64,000 nucleotides of DNA from Pseudoxanthomonas sp. CF125 (GTDB taxonomy: Bacteria; Pseudomonadota; Gammaproteobacteria; Xanthomonadales; Xanthomonadaceae), in the NCBI RefSeq assembly GCF_900104085.1, contig NZ_FNLD01000001.1, forward strand, positions 937,935-1,001,934, written 5' to 3'. The notes under the pieces were generated by a model. It was not told the DNA's origin. It worked only from the letters and a program-made list of their open reading frames with translations, and searched no databases. Numbering within the stretch: the stretch's first letter is position 1; each line of letters begins with the position of its first letter. This document shows positions 9,709 to 19,240 of the stretch, one piece after another. A program made the translations under genes and the position numbers.

Positions 9709-11450
9709 TCGGCCTCGCGGAATTGCATGCCGTGCAGGTGCGCATACAGCCCGCCCCTGGCCAACAGCTCGGCGTGCGTGCCCTGCTCCACCAGCTTGCC
9801 GTGATCGAGCACCAGCACCTGGTCGGCATGCTCGATGGTGGACAAGCGATGGGCGATGACCAGGGTGGTGCGGTCCGGCATCAGTTTCTGCAAAGCGTTC
9901 TGCACCAGGCGCTCGGATTCGTTGTCCAGGGCGGCGGTGGCTTCGTCCAGGATCAGGACCGGGGCATCGCGCAGAATGGCGCGTGCGATGGCCAGGCGCT
10001 GGCGCTGGCCTCCGGAAAGCAAGGCGCCGTTCTCGCCGATGGGCGTGTCCATCTGCTGCGGCAGGCGTTCGATGAATTCCCAGGCATTGGCCGCTTCGGC
10101 CGCAGCGCGCAGCTCATCGGGACTCGCCTGCGCCCCATAGGCGATGTTGGTGCCGATGCTGTCGTCGAACAGCATCACTTTCTGCCCCACCAATGCGATC
10201 TGGCGACGCAGGTCGGCAAGCCTGTACTGGTCCAGAGGCACACCGTCGAGCATGACGACACCCGCGGTCGGCTCGTAGAAGCGCGGCACCAACCGCACCA
10301 GACTGGTCTTGCCGCTGCCGGAACGGCCGACGATGGCGGTGACCGTGCCGGGGTGCGCGGTGAAACTGATGCCGTCGAGCACCAATCCGTCGTGACCCCG
10401 GTAGCTCAGGCTTACCCGATCGAACACCAGCTCGCCGCGCGCACGCGCAATGGCGATCTGTCCGCGATCCTGTTCTTCCGGCGCATCCAGCACGCTGAAA
10501 AGGCGTTCGGCGGCGGCCACGCCGCGCGATATCTGGGTTTGGATGCTGGTGATGCGGCGCAGGGAGGGAATGATCGCCATCATCGAAGTCATCAAGGTCA
10601 CGAACTGACCTGCATTCAATCTGCCGCCCAAGGCTTCGCGCGTTGCGACCCAAACGATGGCCGCCAACGCAAAGGCCGCCAGGAATTGGACTGTGCCCGA
10701 CGCGAGCGCACGGGTCGTTTCGACCTTCATGTTCAGGCCGAGGATCCGATTGGCGAGCTTGGCGTAGCGCGAAGTCTCGATCGCCTGGGCGCCATGCACT
10801 TTCACATCCTGCTGCGCCGACAGCGACTGCTCGGCGCTATGCGCCATCTTGCCCATGCCGTCCTGGATACCGCCGCTGATCTTCCGGTAGCGCTTGCCCA
10901 CGAAGGACACGATCACGCCTATCAGTGGAGCGATAATGACTAAAGCCAGGGTGACCTTGACGCTCATTTGCAGCATCAGGACGAACATGGCGACGATGGT
11001 CAAACTGTCGGCCACGATGGTTTTCAAGGCGTCGGCGCTGGCCTGGGTGACCTGTTCGGTATCGAAATTGAGCCTGCTCACCATTATCGGCGTGGCTTCG
11101 ATATCGAAATGCGAGGAAGGCAACCGAAGGTATTTCGACAGCACCTGCTCCCGCAGATCCCGCACCACGCTGCGCCCGGTACGGGCCATGCCGTAGTCCG
11201 ATACGAAAGTGGCCAGGCTGCGCATCACGAACAATCCGATGATCGCCAGCGGCAGGAACGTCGCCATGTAAGGCTCGGGTTTCACGAAGCCGCGATTCAC
11301 CAGCGGATCCATCAAGCGCACGAAACCATAGCCGGCGGATGCTTCCACGGTCATGCCGATCAGCGCCGCACCGAGGAACCACTTATAGCGCCCGGTATAC
11401 CCGAGCAGGCGCTTATAGATCGGCCAGACCGGCGGCAACGTCTTGCTCAT
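9705..11450 (-). CDS. msbA: Lipid A export ATP-binding/permease protein
   Basis: MsbA flips lipid A-core across the inner membrane as a homodimer. The protein has 581 residues: six transmembrane helices in the first 320 residues, then an ABC domain with Walker [11 protein letters not shown]-loop region [11 protein letters not shown], signature [15 protein letters not shown], Walker [13 protein letters not shown] and the switch histidine in VIAHRLS. All functional motifs are intact. ATG 11450 overlaps the exbD stop by ATGA, and the 3' end overlaps lpxK, so exbD-msbA-lpxK should be translated in a coupled way. Confidence 0.95.
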   Translation of the reverse strand: MSKTLPPVWPIYKRLLGYTGRYKWFLGAALIGMTVEASAGYGFVRLMDPLVNRGFVKPEPYMATFLPLAIIGLFVMRSLATFVSDYGMARTGRSVVRDLREQVLSKYLRLPSSHFDIEATPIMVSRLNFDTEQVTQASADALKTIVADSLTIVAMFVLMLQMSVKVTLALVIIAPLIGVIVSFVGKRYRKISGGIQDGMGKMAHSAEQSLSAQQDVKVHGAQAIETSRYAKLANRILGLNMKVETTRALASGTVQFLAAFALAAIVWVATREALGGRLNAGQFVTLMTSMMAIIPSLRRITSIQTQISRGVAAAERLFSVLDAPEEQDRGQIAIARARGELVFDRVSLSYRGHDGLVLDGISFTAHPGTVTAIVGRSGSGKTSLVRLVPRFYEPTAGVVMLDGVPLDQYRLADLRRQIALVGQKVMLFDDSIGTNIAYGAQASPDELRAAAEAANAWEFIERLPQQMDTPIGENGALLSGGQRQRLAIARAILRDAPVLILDEATAALDNESERLVQNALQKLMPDRTTLVIAHRLSTIEHADQVLVLDHGKLVEQGTHAELLARGGLYAHLHGMQFREAE

Positions 11451-11869
11451 TGCTTCTGCTCGGGCGCGGTGGCGATGGAGATCGTGCGGAAACCGAGCTG
11501 CCCCAGCGCATCGAGCGCGGTCACCACCGCCTGGTGCGGCGTGCGCGCATCGGCGCGCAGCAGCACCGGGCGGGCGCGGTCGCTGCCGCCGGCCGTGGCC
11601 AAGGCCTGCTTCAGCGCGTCGATGTCGGTGCGCAGCACTTCCTGGTCGCCCACGAAGTAGCGGCCCTCGGCATTGATCAGCACGCTCAACGACCTGGTCT
11701 GATCGGCCGTGGGTTCGCCCTTCGCATTGGGCAGTTGTAGCTGCAAGGTGGAGCGCGCGTCGAAGGTGGTTGTGATCACGAAGAAGATGATCAGCACCAG
11801 GATCACGTCGATCAACGGGATCAGGTTGATTTCGGGTTCGTCGTGAGCGCGGTCGTCGCGGATGCGCAT
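11447..11869 (-). CDS. exbD: Biopolymer transport protein ExbD/TolR family
   Basis: The protein has 140 residues with one N-terminal membrane helix (INLIPLIDVILVLIIFFV) holding the conserved aspartate that carries protons, and a periplasmic domain behind it. It partners ExbB, encoded eight bases upstream, in an energy-transducing motor. No tonB is adjacent, so whether it serves TonB or another envelope process (such as lipid A transport next to msbA) cannot be told from the sequence; this placement is common in xanthomonads. Confidence 0.88.
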   Translation of the reverse strand: MRIRDDRAHDEPEINLIPLIDVILVLIIFFVITTTFDARSTLQLQLPNAKGEPTADQTRSLSVLINAEGRYFVGDQEVLRTDIDALKQALATAGGSDRARPVLLRADARTPHQAVVTALDALGQLGFRTISIATAPEQKQ

Positions 11870-11877
11870 CTGCTGGC

Positions 11878-12543
11878 TCAGCCCAGTGCCGTCGCGGCGG
11901 CGGAGTCGGCCGAAGCCGCCCGGGTACGCGCGGCGACCACCGCCCTGGCGTCCAGTGCGTCCAGCAAGGCGGTGGCCTGCTGTTCCATGTCGATCACATA
12001 ACCAGCCACGCGGCCACGGAAATAGCGGTGGAACATCAATGCCGGAATCGCCACGATCATGCCCGTGGCCGTGCACACCAGCGCCTTGCCGATGCCGCCG
12101 GCCAGCTGGTTCACATCGCCCACGCCATGGTCCAGGATGCCAAGGAACATCTGGATCATGCCGACCACGGTGCCCAGCAGGCCCAGCAATGGACCCGCGG
12201 CGGCGATGGTGCCCAGCGTATTCAGGAACTTCTCCATCCGGTGCACCAGATGCCGGCCGGTATCTTCGATGCGTTCGCGGATCTGGTCGCGCGGGCGGTT
12301 GCGCATGTCCAGCGCCGCGGCCAGCAGGGCGCCCAGCGGCGAGTTGTGGCGCAGGGATTCGATGTGGGCCGGATCCAGCTGGCCGCGCGCGGCCCAGCTG
12401 CGTACTTCCTCGCCCAGGTTAGGGGGCAGCACTTCCTTGCGCCGCAGGGTCCAGAACCGCTCGATCACTATCGCCAGCGCCAACACCGCCAGCAACAGCA
12501 AGGGAATCATGGGCCAGCCGCCGGCCTTGACCAATTCCAGCAC
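11878..12543 (-). CDS. exbB: Biopolymer transport protein ExbB/TolQ/MotA family
   Basis: The protein has 221 residues from GTG 12543. This start is chosen because GGAGG lies seven bases upstream, inside the end of comEC, and it gives the family N-terminus MLELVKAGGWPMIPLLLL. Three membrane helices are seen: about 10-30, about 100-130 with the conserved stretch IAAAGPLLGLLGTVVGMIQM, and about 150-180 (GIGKALVCTATGMIVAIPAL). It forms the pentameric stator with ExbD. The gap to the comEC stop is only two bases. Confidence 0.9.
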   Translation of the reverse strand: MLELVKAGGWPMIPLLLLAVLALAIVIERFWTLRRKEVLPPNLGEEVRSWAARGQLDPAHIESLRHNSPLGALLAAALDMRNRPRDQIRERIEDTGRHLVHRMEKFLNTLGTIAAAGPLLGLLGTVVGMIQMFLGILDHGVGDVNQLAGGIGKALVCTATGMIVAIPALMFHRYFRGRVAGYVIDMEQQATALLDALDARAVVAARTRAASADSAAATALG

Positions 12544-12545
12544 TT

Positions 12546-14930
12546 TCAGTCCTCCGGCACTCGGGGCCGTTCGTTCGCAGGCCGATAGGATAGCGTAGCC
12601 GCCCGCCGCAGCCTCACCGCATCCCAAAGCCGGGCCTGGTCGCTGCGCCTTTCACGCAGCTGAAGCCCCTGCCCGCCCAGCCAAAGGCGGATCGCGCCGC
12701 TGTCGGCGGTGTTCAGCACTTCGGCGCCATGAACCTGCCAGCGGTCCACGACTTCCCGTCTGGGGTGGCCGAAACGGTTGGCGAAGCCCGCGGACACCAA
12801 CGTCAGGCGCGCGCCCGTGGCCGCAACGAAAGCCGGATCGGAAGATCCGCCGCTGCCGTGATGGGCCGCCAGCACCACCTCGGCGCGAAGGCTGGCGGGA
12901 TCGCGCCGCAGCAATTCGCGCTCGATCACGTCGCCTATGTCGCCGGTCAGCAATACCGCCCCGTGTCGGGTTTCTATCCGCAACACGCAACTGGCTTCGT
13001 TGCCGAGATAAGGAAAGTGCCGGGTTGGATGCAACAAGCGGAAGCCCACCCCTTCCCATCGCCATGACTGCCCCGCCACGCACGCCGAGTCGGCGGGCAC
13101 CGGCGAGCCTTCCGGGGTCAGCGAGTCGCCTATTGGAAGCAAGGCGCTCACCGAGGCGAAACCGCCCGCGTGATCGTTGTCGCCATGACTGAGGACAACC
13201 CGGTCCAGCCGCGCTACGCCCAGCGCGCGCAATGCCGGCACGACTGCGCGCTCGCCGGCATCGAAACCATCGGGCACCGCCGGGCCTGTGTCGTACAGCA
13301 GCGCGTGGTCCGCGGTGCGGATCAGCACCGAGAGGCCCTGGCCCACGTCGATCACCAGCAATTCCACTTCGCCTTGCGCCGGCGATTCCAGGTCAGGCCA
13401 CAGCAACGGCAACCACAGCAATACGCCCAGCCACTTGCCCGGCACGCCGCGCGGCAACAGCAGCCAGAACGCGCCCAACAAGGCCAACGGCAAGGCATAC
13501 CAGGCCGCTTCGGGCAACCACCACAGAGCAAAGCGGCTTTCCGCAAGCGCCGTGAACAGCGGCCAGGTCAGATCGAAGCACCAGGCCGCCGCACGCCAAG
13601 CCCAGTCGCCCGCGCCTGTATGCACGGCTTCCAGCGCGGTGCCGGTCAGCGACAGGGGAACGACGACCAGACTCCACCAGGGAATCGCAACCAGATTGAC
13701 CAAAGGCCCCACGGCCGAGGCCTGGCCGAATAACGCCACCGTCAGCGGTAGCAGCCCGAGTGTGGCTGCTCCCTGTGCGGATAGGAAGCCTTTTGCCCAG
13801 TGCTGCGATTGCGGCAAGCACCACGCCAACCAGGCCACGCCCGCGAAACTGAGCCAGAAGCCCGCAGCCAGCATCGACAAGGGATCGAAGAGCAGGACCG
13901 CGATCACCGCCAGCGCCAGCGAATCGACCACCCGCACCGGACGCCTCGAAAGCCTGGCAAGCACCACTACCGCGATCATCAGGACAGTGCGCGTAGTGGG
14001 CAGCGCGAAGCCGGCGAGCGCGGCGTAGCCCACTGCCCCTAGCAACCCCGCCAGCCCGGCGACCTGCGGCCGCGGTATACGTCGCGCCCAGCCGGGAACC
14101 CATCGCCACAATCCGGCGCCGAGCAAAGCAAAGAACCCTGCTACCAGGCCAACATGGAAACCGGAAATGGCGATGAGGTGGGTCACGCCGGCCGCGCGCA
14201 GGATCTCCCAATCGTGGTCTTCCAGACCACGCGTATCGCCCAACGCCAGCGCGCGGACATAGCGCGAGGAAGCGGAAGGTACGGCGGTCCCGATGCGTGC
14301 GGACATGCCCTCGCGCCAGGCGTCGATACCTTTCGGTTTCGACCGTTGGCGCGCCAAGCCGGCTTCGCGTACGTATCCCGTGGCAGCGATGCGTTGGGAA
14401 AGCGCATGGCGTTCGCTGTCGAATCCGCCCGGGTTGCTCAGCCCTCGCGGCGCACGCACTTGCACCACCATTTTCCAGCGCGCGCCGGCGCGTAGCCGCA
14501 TTCGCGGCCCGGGCTCCTTCGCATCGAAATCGTCGTACCAGGAAAGCTGCAGCAATTTTCCGCGCAGGGGTTCCGGCTGGGCATTGCCATCGTCCACCCG
14601 GAACCGGAAGCGCGTGCGCCGCAACTCGGCTTGAGGAAGGTCGTCGATGCGTCCTTCGACGACCAGATCGCGCTTTTCCCAGGAGGGCGGAAGTTGTGCG
14701 GAGAGCGTCAGCATGGCCTGCAATCCGGCCCAACCGAACCCGATCAGGCACGAACCCAGCCAGCGCCAACGCAGTCCACGCCACCACCACACCGTTCCCG
14801 TGGCGATGAAGATGGCCAGGATCGGCCAAGGAAGCAGAACCGGCGACAGCAGGCAGGCACCGGCGCCCACAAGCAATGCAATGGCGCTGGCGGCGCTCAA
14901 GACAGAGGCAATTCCGTTGCCTGTGGACAT
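12546..14930 (-). CDS. comEC: DNA internalization-related competence protein ComEC/Rec2
   Basis: The protein has 794 residues, normal for full-length Gram-negative ComEC. N-terminal helices come first, then an OB-like region (about 90-190), the competence domain with the motif THLIAISGFHVGLVAGFF and many helices (about 230-500), and a C-terminal metallo-beta-lactamase-like domain (DVGQGLSVLIRT, SHGDNDHAGG, LTGDIG, AAHHGSGGSSD). It makes the inner-membrane channel for single-stranded DNA in natural transformation. No other competence gene is nearby. The repeat at 15040-15113 lies just upstream. Confidence 0.93.
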   Translation of the reverse strand: MSTGNGIASVLSAASAIALLVGAGACLLSPVLLPWPILAIFIATGTVWWWRGLRWRWLGSCLIGFGWAGLQAMLTLSAQLPPSWEKRDLVVEGRIDDLPQAELRRTRFRFRVDDGNAQPEPLRGKLLQLSWYDDFDAKEPGPRMRLRAGARWKMVVQVRAPRGLSNPGGFDSERHALSQRIAATGYVREAGLARQRSKPKGIDAWREGMSARIGTAVPSASSRYVRALALGDTRGLEDHDWEILRAAGVTHLIAISGFHVGLVAGFFALLGAGLWRWVPGWARRIPRPQVAGLAGLLGAVGYAALAGFALPTTRTVLMIAVVVLARLSRRPVRVVDSLALAVIAVLLFDPLSMLAAGFWLSFAGVAWLAWCLPQSQHWAKGFLSAQGAATLGLLPLTVALFGQASAVGPLVNLVAIPWWSLVVVPLSLTGTALEAVHTGAGDWAWRAAAWCFDLTWPLFTALAESRFALWWLPEAAWYALPLALLGAFWLLLPRGVPGKWLGVLLWLPLLWPDLESPAQGEVELLVIDVGQGLSVLIRTADHALLYDTGPAVPDGFDAGERAVVPALRALGVARLDRVVLSHGDNDHAGGFASVSALLPIGDSLTPEGSPVPADSACVAGQSWRWEGVGFRLLHPTRHFPYLGNEASCVLRIETRHGAVLLTGDIGDVIERELLRRDPASLRAEVVLAAHHGSGGSSDPAFVAATGARLTLVSAGFANRFGHPRREVVDRWQVHGAEVLNTADSGAIRLWLGGQGLQLRERRSDQARLWDAVRLRRAATLSYRPANERPRVPED

Positions 14931-15039
14931 GAAGGGATCCGTTGCAGATCGGTCTGGATGATCGAAGATGACCGCATCGGCCAGCCAACGTCATCAGCGC
15001 ATGCCCTCGGCTCAGGTAGGAAAGAGCCGACCCTCGATC

Positions 15040-15113
15040 TTTGTAGAGCCGAGCTTGCTCGGCTGCTCTGGGCATGGAATCAAAAGCAGCCGAGCAAGCT
15101 CGGCGCTACAAAG
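15040..15113. repeat. Intergenic inverted-repeat element, family B
   Basis: Left arm GTAGAGCCGAGCTTGCTCGG and an inverted right arm built on GCCGAGCAAGCTCGGC face each other, and each arm is itself a palindrome. A single-unit relative stands at 37428-37455. It separates lolD from comEC. Confidence 0.75.
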
Positions 15114-15122
15114 CCATTGGCC

Positions 15123-15857
15123 TCAGACGTCGGAGGCCGGCAGTTCGCGCAGACGCCCTTCATGCAGTTCCAGCACACGGTCCAGCTTGCGTGCCAGACG
15201 ACGGTCGTGGGTCACCAGCACCAGGCTGGTTTTCTGCGCGCGGTTGAGTTCCAACATCAGCTCGAACACGGTCGCGGCGGTCTTCTCGTCCAGATTGCCG
15301 GTGGGCTCGTCGCCGAGCACGCAGGCGGGCTGGTTGACCAGGGCACGGGCGACAGCGGCGCGTTGGCGCTCGCCACCGGAAAGCTCGCCCGGCTTGTGTT
15401 CGACGCGGTGGCCCAGCCCTACTTGCTGCAGCAATTCCTTGGCGCGCTGGGCGGCGGCCCCGGCATCGGCGCCGCCCAGCATCACCGGCATCATCACATT
15501 CTCCAGCGCCGTGAATTCGGGTAACAGATGGTGGAACTGGTAGACGAAACCGAGTGCGCCGTTGCGCAGTTGCCCGCGCGCGGCATTGGAAAGCGCCGAC
15601 ATCTTCTGCCCCGCCACGTAAACCTCGCCCGCGGTCGGCGTATCCAGGCCGCCCAGCAAATGCAACAGCGTGCTCTTGCCCGCGCCCGAGGCGCCGACGA
15701 TGGCCACGGTTTCGCCCGCCTGCACCGACAGGTCCAGGCCGTCGAATACCGGCGTCCTCATCTTTCCTTCGGCGTAGGTCTTGGCCAGCTTCTCGGCGCG
15801 CATGACCTCGCCGGCGGCGCTTTTGCTTGCGCTTTCCGATGCCCAGGACTTACTCAT
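15123..15857 (-). CDS. lolD: Lipoprotein-releasing system ATP-binding protein
   Basis: LolD powers extraction of outer-membrane lipoproteins from the inner membrane to LolA. The protein has 244 residues: Walker [12 protein letters not shown], the LolD-type stretch [20 protein letters not shown], signature [15 protein letters not shown], Walker [13 protein letters not shown] and switch H in VTHDRR. ATG 15857 lies eight bases inside the upstream permease gene, so the two are coupled. Confidence 0.94.
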   Translation of the reverse strand: MSKSWASESASKSAAGEVMRAEKLAKTYAEGKMRTPVFDGLDLSVQAGETVAIVGASGAGKSTLLHLLGGLDTPTAGEVYVAGQKMSALSNAARGQLRNGALGFVYQFHHLLPEFTALENVMMPVMLGGADAGAAAQRAKELLQQVGLGHRVEHKPGELSGGERQRAAVARALVNQPACVLGDEPTGNLDEKTAATVFELMLELNRAQKTSLVLVTHDRRLARKLDRVLELHEGRLRELPASDV

Positions 15858-17094
15858 AACGCAGCGCCTCCGCCGGGTCGGTACGCGCTGCGCGCCAGGC
15901 CGGATACAGGGTGGCCAGGAAACTCATGGCCAGGGCGATCATCGCGATCACGGCTACATCGCCGCCTTGCAGGTCGTAGGGCAAACCGGTGATGTAGTAG
16001 ACATCGGCCGGTAGCAGAGTGACGTTGAAAGTGGACTCGATCAGGCCCAGGATCGATTCCAGATTGATGGTCAGCAGCACGCCGCCCACCACGCCCAGCA
16101 CGGTACCGATGATGCCGATCAGCGAGCCTTGCACCATGAACACCTGCATCACCCCGCGCGGGGTCAGGCCCAGCGTACGCAGGATGGCGATATCGGCCTG
16201 CTTGTCGGTGACCAGCATCACCTGCGAGGACACCAGGTTGAACGCGCCCATGGCGATGATCAGCGACAGCAGGATGCCCATCACCGTCTTTTCCATCTTC
16301 AGCGAGCTGTATAGATTGGCGTTTTCGCTGGTCCAGTCGCTGATCCGGTATGGGCCGCGCAGGTTCTCGGCCAGATCGCGCGCCACATTCCAGGACTGAT
16401 CCATGTCGTAAAGCTTCAGGCGCACGCCGGTGACGCCGTCGCCCATTTTCAGCACACGCTGCAGGTCGGACATGTTGACCACAGCCAGGCCCTTGTCGAT
16501 TTCGTTGTAACCGGCCTCGAATACGCCGCTGACCTTGAAACGCTTCATTTTCGCCACCGCACCCATCGGCGTGGACTGCGCGTCGGCCAGCATCACCACC
16601 ACGCTGTCGCCGGGACCAACGCCCAGCCATACCGCGAGTTCTTGGCCCAACACGATGTTGAACGAGCCGGGCGTGAGCGAATCCACGCTGCCGCGCTTCA
16701 TTTTCTCGGCCAGCACAGACACTTTCTTTTCTTCGGCCGGGATTACGCCGCGGATCATCGCCGGCTGGTTGCGCACGCCCTCGATAAGCGCCTGGATATC
16801 CACATACGGCGCGGCCCCTTCCACCCGCGGATCCTGCTTGGCCACCGCCACCGCATGCGGCCAGTCCTGCATCGCATCGCCGGCCGCGCTGACCGTGGCG
16901 TGGGCGGTCATCTGCAGCATGCGGTCGCGGATCTCGCGTTGGAAGCCGCTCATCACCGACAGCGTGGTGATCAGCACGGTCACGCCCAGGGCGATGCCGA
17001 GGATCGAGGCCAGCGAGATGAAGGAGATAAAGCCATTGCGGCGTTTGGCGCGCAGGTAACGCAGGCCGATGGCGACAGGGATGGGTTTGAACAT
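15850..17094 (-). CDS. lolC: Lipoprotein-releasing ABC transporter permease (LolC/LolE family)
   Basis: The protein has 414 residues with one N-terminal helix preceded by a conserved start ([19 protein letters not shown]), a large periplasmic domain (about 45-265) and three C-terminal helices (FtsX-like: [20 protein letters not shown], later [20 protein letters not shown]). Only one permease gene is adjacent to lolD; a separate LolE is not seen, so it may act as a homodimer (LolF type) or pair with a subunit encoded elsewhere. The symbol is used in the broad family sense. Confidence 0.85.
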   Translation of the reverse strand: MFKPIPVAIGLRYLRAKRRNGFISFISLASILGIALGVTVLITTLSVMSGFQREIRDRMLQMTAHATVSAAGDAMQDWPHAVAVAKQDPRVEGAAPYVDIQALIEGVRNQPAMIRGVIPAEEKKVSVLAEKMKRGSVDSLTPGSFNIVLGQELAVWLGVGPGDSVVVMLADAQSTPMGAVAKMKRFKVSGVFEAGYNEIDKGLAVVNMSDLQRVLKMGDGVTGVRLKLYDMDQSWNVARDLAENLRGPYRISDWTSENANLYSSLKMEKTVMGILLSLIIAMGAFNLVSSQVMLVTDKQADIAILRTLGLTPRGVMQVFMVQGSLIGIIGTVLGVVGGVLLTINLESILGLIESTFNVTLLPADVYYITGLPYDLQGGDVAVIAMIALAMSFLATLYPAWRAARTDPAEALRYE

Positions 17095-17100
17095 AGACCG

Positions 17101-17553
17101 CTATGGTGCCACTTGGCGATGGTGTCGCGAAGCATCCAGGCTGCCGGCGGCCAGACGCAGTTCACGTCGGCGTGCCGGGGGAAGCGTATCCGGCCACCAG
17201 GACAGGCGCTGCAGCCTGCCCTGCCGGTCCCGCCACAGCAGGAACGCCAGGGGGCCGCGCCACTGCACCCGCGCCTGCTCGATGGGCAGGCCGTCCAACG
17301 TCGCCGGCAACTCATTGCCCGGCAGAAACAGCGCATGGCTCGGCAATCTTGATTCGCGCCGCGCCCGCCAGCATGCGTAAGCCAGCGCAGATACCGCCAA
17401 CGGCCAGGCCGCCGCGCGCGGCATGCCCGAGGCCAACACCGCCAATGCGGCGAGCAGGCCCAACGCGAACAGCGCGCCGATCAACCAGCGCGAGGGGCGC
17501 CATTCAAGGCGGCAGCTGACGGATGCGCTGGATAAGCGATGCGAGTGCGTCAT
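17101..17553 (-). CDS. ygfX: YgfX/CptA family membrane protein
   Basis: The protein has about 150 residues. The basic start [10 protein letters not shown] is followed by two membrane helices ([18 protein letters not shown] and a second near residue 45-60) and a soluble C-terminal part with W-R-G-P and W-W-P-D. This matches the small YgfX family (PF07254), often encoded next to sdhE (YgfY); in E. coli the pair was described as CptA/CptB, a reported toxin-antitoxin, but YgfY is now known as SdhE. The ATG at 17553 overlaps sdhE by 50 bases; the true start may be later. Six bases separate its stop from lolC. Confidence 0.7.
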   Translation of the reverse strand: MTHSHRLSSASVSCRLEWRPSRWLIGALFALGLLAALAVLASGMPRAAAWPLAVSALAYACWRARRESRLPSHALFLPGNELPATLDGLPIEQARVQWRGPLAFLLWRDRQGRLQRLSWWPDTLPPARRRELRLAAGSLDASRHHRQVAP

Positions 17554-17758
17554 CGGGACATTGCTCGTAACCCATGAACCAGCGCCAGAGCTTATCGTCT
17601 TCGCAATCGAGCAACCGTAGGAAAACCCCGCGCTCGGCATCGGAAGCGCGCACCCATTCGCGGTCGAGGTAGCGCCCGAACAACTGGTCCAGTTCGCGCA
17701 TGCCGCGCCGGCAGCGCCAGCGCAGGCGCTTCAGCTCAATCTCGTCTGCCTCGCTCAT
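17504..17758 (-). CDS. sdhE: FAD assembly factor SdhE (YgfY/CptB)
   Basis: The protein has 84 residues, typical of the family. The hallmark R-G-M-R-E-L-D near residue 18 (in [13 protein letters not shown]) is the surface that contacts the flavoprotein, and [15 protein letters not shown] follows. It promotes covalent FAD attachment to SdhA and FrdA. The sdhCDAB genes lie 0.6 kb upstream on the same strand, which agrees with this role. ATG 17758 overlaps the MAPEG stop by ATGA. Confidence 0.9.
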   Translation of the reverse strand: MSEADEIELKRLRWRCRRGMRELDQLFGRYLDREWVRASDAERGVFLRLLDCEDDKLWRWFMGYEQCPDDALASLIQRIRQLPP

Positions 17759-18177
17759 CCGCGCAACAGGCCCACCGCAAGCACCGCCCACAGCACCCAC
17801 ACCACGCAGGTGGAAAGCACATACACAGTGAAGCGATGCATGACCTTGTTGTAGCTGCACTGGATCAGACTGTGCAGCACACGGCCGGCCACGAAACCCC
17901 AGGCGAGCCCAAGCACGAGCGGTGTCGCTTGCTGGGTCAGGTAGGCCACGATCAGCGCCAGATAGAACAATACCGGCACTTCGAACAGGTTGCTGAAGTT
18001 GTCGGCGGCACGGGTATCGACCAGGCGCGCAGACTTCTGCGCCGAAGTGGCCACCGCCTGTGGATGGATGCGCAGGCGCCGCATCTCGGGGATGCGCACG
18101 TAGTACAAGCGCACCCAGACAATGAAAGTCAGGGCGACCATGGCCCCCATGGGGTGGAAGATTTCCTTTCCGATCAT
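17755..18177 (-). CDS. MAPEG family inner-membrane protein
   Basis: The protein has 140 residues with four hydrophobic segments (about 7-25, 64-82, 85-100 and 115-138). R-x-x-D-N-F-x-N-L-F-E-V-P (in [14 protein letters not shown]) is the MAPEG core motif (PF01124), the family of membrane glutathione and eicosanoid enzymes. ATG 18177 is preferred to a TTG two codons earlier; GGGGGTT stands upstream. Substrate unknown. It is translationally coupled to sdhE. Confidence 0.75.
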   Translation of the reverse strand: MIGKEIFHPMGAMVALTFIVWVRLYYVRIPEMRRLRIHPQAVATSAQKSARLVDTRAADNFSNLFEVPVLFYLALIVAYLTQQATPLVLGLAWGFVAGRVLHSLIQCSYNKVMHRFTVYVLSTCVVWVLWAVLAVGLLRG

Positions 18178-18193
18178 TCGCAACCCCCGAAAT

Positions 18194-18332
18194 CGTCATT
18201 CCCGCGAAGGCGGGAACCCAGTGTCTTTGCTCTTACCTTCTGCGACTCGGCCGAAACTACAAGATTCCCAGTTGTTGCCGAAGTGATCGTCAACAGCAAA
18301 GTCGCTGGGTTCCCGCCTTCGCGGGAATGACG
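18194..18332. repeat. Intergenic inverted-repeat element, family C
   Basis: CGTCATTCCCGCGAAGGCGG at 18194 and its inverted copy ending at 18332 flank about 80 bases. Inner arms TTTGCT/AGCAAA also pair. A relative is at 44141-44233. It lies between sdhB and the MAPEG gene. Confidence 0.8.
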
Positions 18333-18342
18333 AGCAGGAGGA

Positions 18343-19125
18343 TTACGCCCGGCGCGCCAGCATCAGTTTCTTGATTTCGGCGATGGCAAGCGCCGGATTC
18401 AGACCCTTCGGGCAGGTCCGCGCGCAGTTCATGATGGTGTGGCAGCGGTACAAGCGGAAAGGATCTTCCAGGTCGTCCAGGCGCGCGCCGGTGTCTTCGT
18501 CGCGCGAGTCGACGATCCAGCGGTAGGCCTGCAGCAGGATCGCCGGACCCAGGTAGCGCTCGCCGTTCCACCAGTAGCTGGGGCACGAGGTTGAGCAGCA
18601 GGCGCACAGGATGCATTCGTACAGACCGTCGAGTTGCTTGCGATCTTCCGGCGACTGCAGGCGTTCGCGATCCGGCGGTGCCGCGGTCTGGGTGCGGATC
18701 CACGGCTTGATCGAAGCGTACTGCGCATAGAAATGGGTCAGGTCCGGAACCAGGTCCTTGACCACTTCCATGTGCGGCAGCGGATAGATCGGCACTTCGG
18801 CTTTGTCGCAATCCTCGATGGCCTTGGTGCACGCCAGCGTATTGGTGCCGTCGATGTTCATCGCGCAGGAACCGCAGATGCCCTCGCGACACGACCGGCG
18901 GAAGGTCAGCGTGGGGTCGATCTCGTTCTTGATCTTGATCAGCGCGTCCAGAACCATCGGGCCGCATGCGGCCAGATCAACCTCATAGGTGTCGGTGCGC
19001 GGGTTCGCATCGTCGTCCGGGTTCCAGCGGTACACCTTGAAGGTGCGCGGCTGCTTGGCGCCCTTGGCCGGGAAGTGCTTGCCCTTCTGGACCTTGGAGT
19101 TCTTCGGGAGTGTGAATTCGGCCAT
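18343..19125 (-). CDS. sdhB: Succinate dehydrogenase iron-sulfur subunit
   Basis: SdhB passes electrons from FAD of SdhA to quinone. The protein has 260 residues, a little longer than E. coli (238) because of a basic N-terminal extension ([14 protein letters not shown]). The [2Fe-2S] ligands are in [12 protein letters not shown] plus a later C (TLACTKA), the [4Fe-4S] ligands in [12 protein letters not shown], and the [3Fe-4S]/second-cluster cysteines in [14 protein letters not shown]. All are present. It is separated from sdhA by 115 bp holding a repeat element, so the operon is interrupted there. Confidence 0.96.
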   Translation of the reverse strand: MAEFTLPKNSKVQKGKHFPAKGAKQPRTFKVYRWNPDDDANPRTDTYEVDLAACGPMVLDALIKIKNEIDPTLTFRRSCREGICGSCAMNIDGTNTLACTKAIEDCDKAEVPIYPLPHMEVVKDLVPDLTHFYAQYASIKPWIRTQTAAPPDRERLQSPEDRKQLDGLYECILCACCSTSCPSYWWNGERYLGPAILLQAYRWIVDSRDEDTGARLDDLEDPFRLYRCHTIMNCARTCPKGLNPALAIAEIKKLMLARRA

Positions 19126-19135
19126 TGCTTAGATC

Positions 19136-19231
19136 CGGGAATGGGGATTGGGGAATCGGGAATGGGAGAAGCGGAAGGCGAAAAGCGGCAGAACTGCGCT
19201 TTTACGATTCCCGATTCCCGACTCCCTATTC
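19136..19231. repeat. Inverted-repeat element of GGGAATCGGGAATGG type between sdhA and sdhB, family D
   Basis: G-rich arm with GGGAATCGGGAATGGG at 19153-19168 and complementary arm GATTCCCGATTCCCG at 19206-19220. It lies inside the sdh operon, in the gap between the sdhA stop and the sdhB start, and would form a stem in the mRNA. Confidence 0.7.
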
Positions 19232-19240
19232 ACGGCTTCA

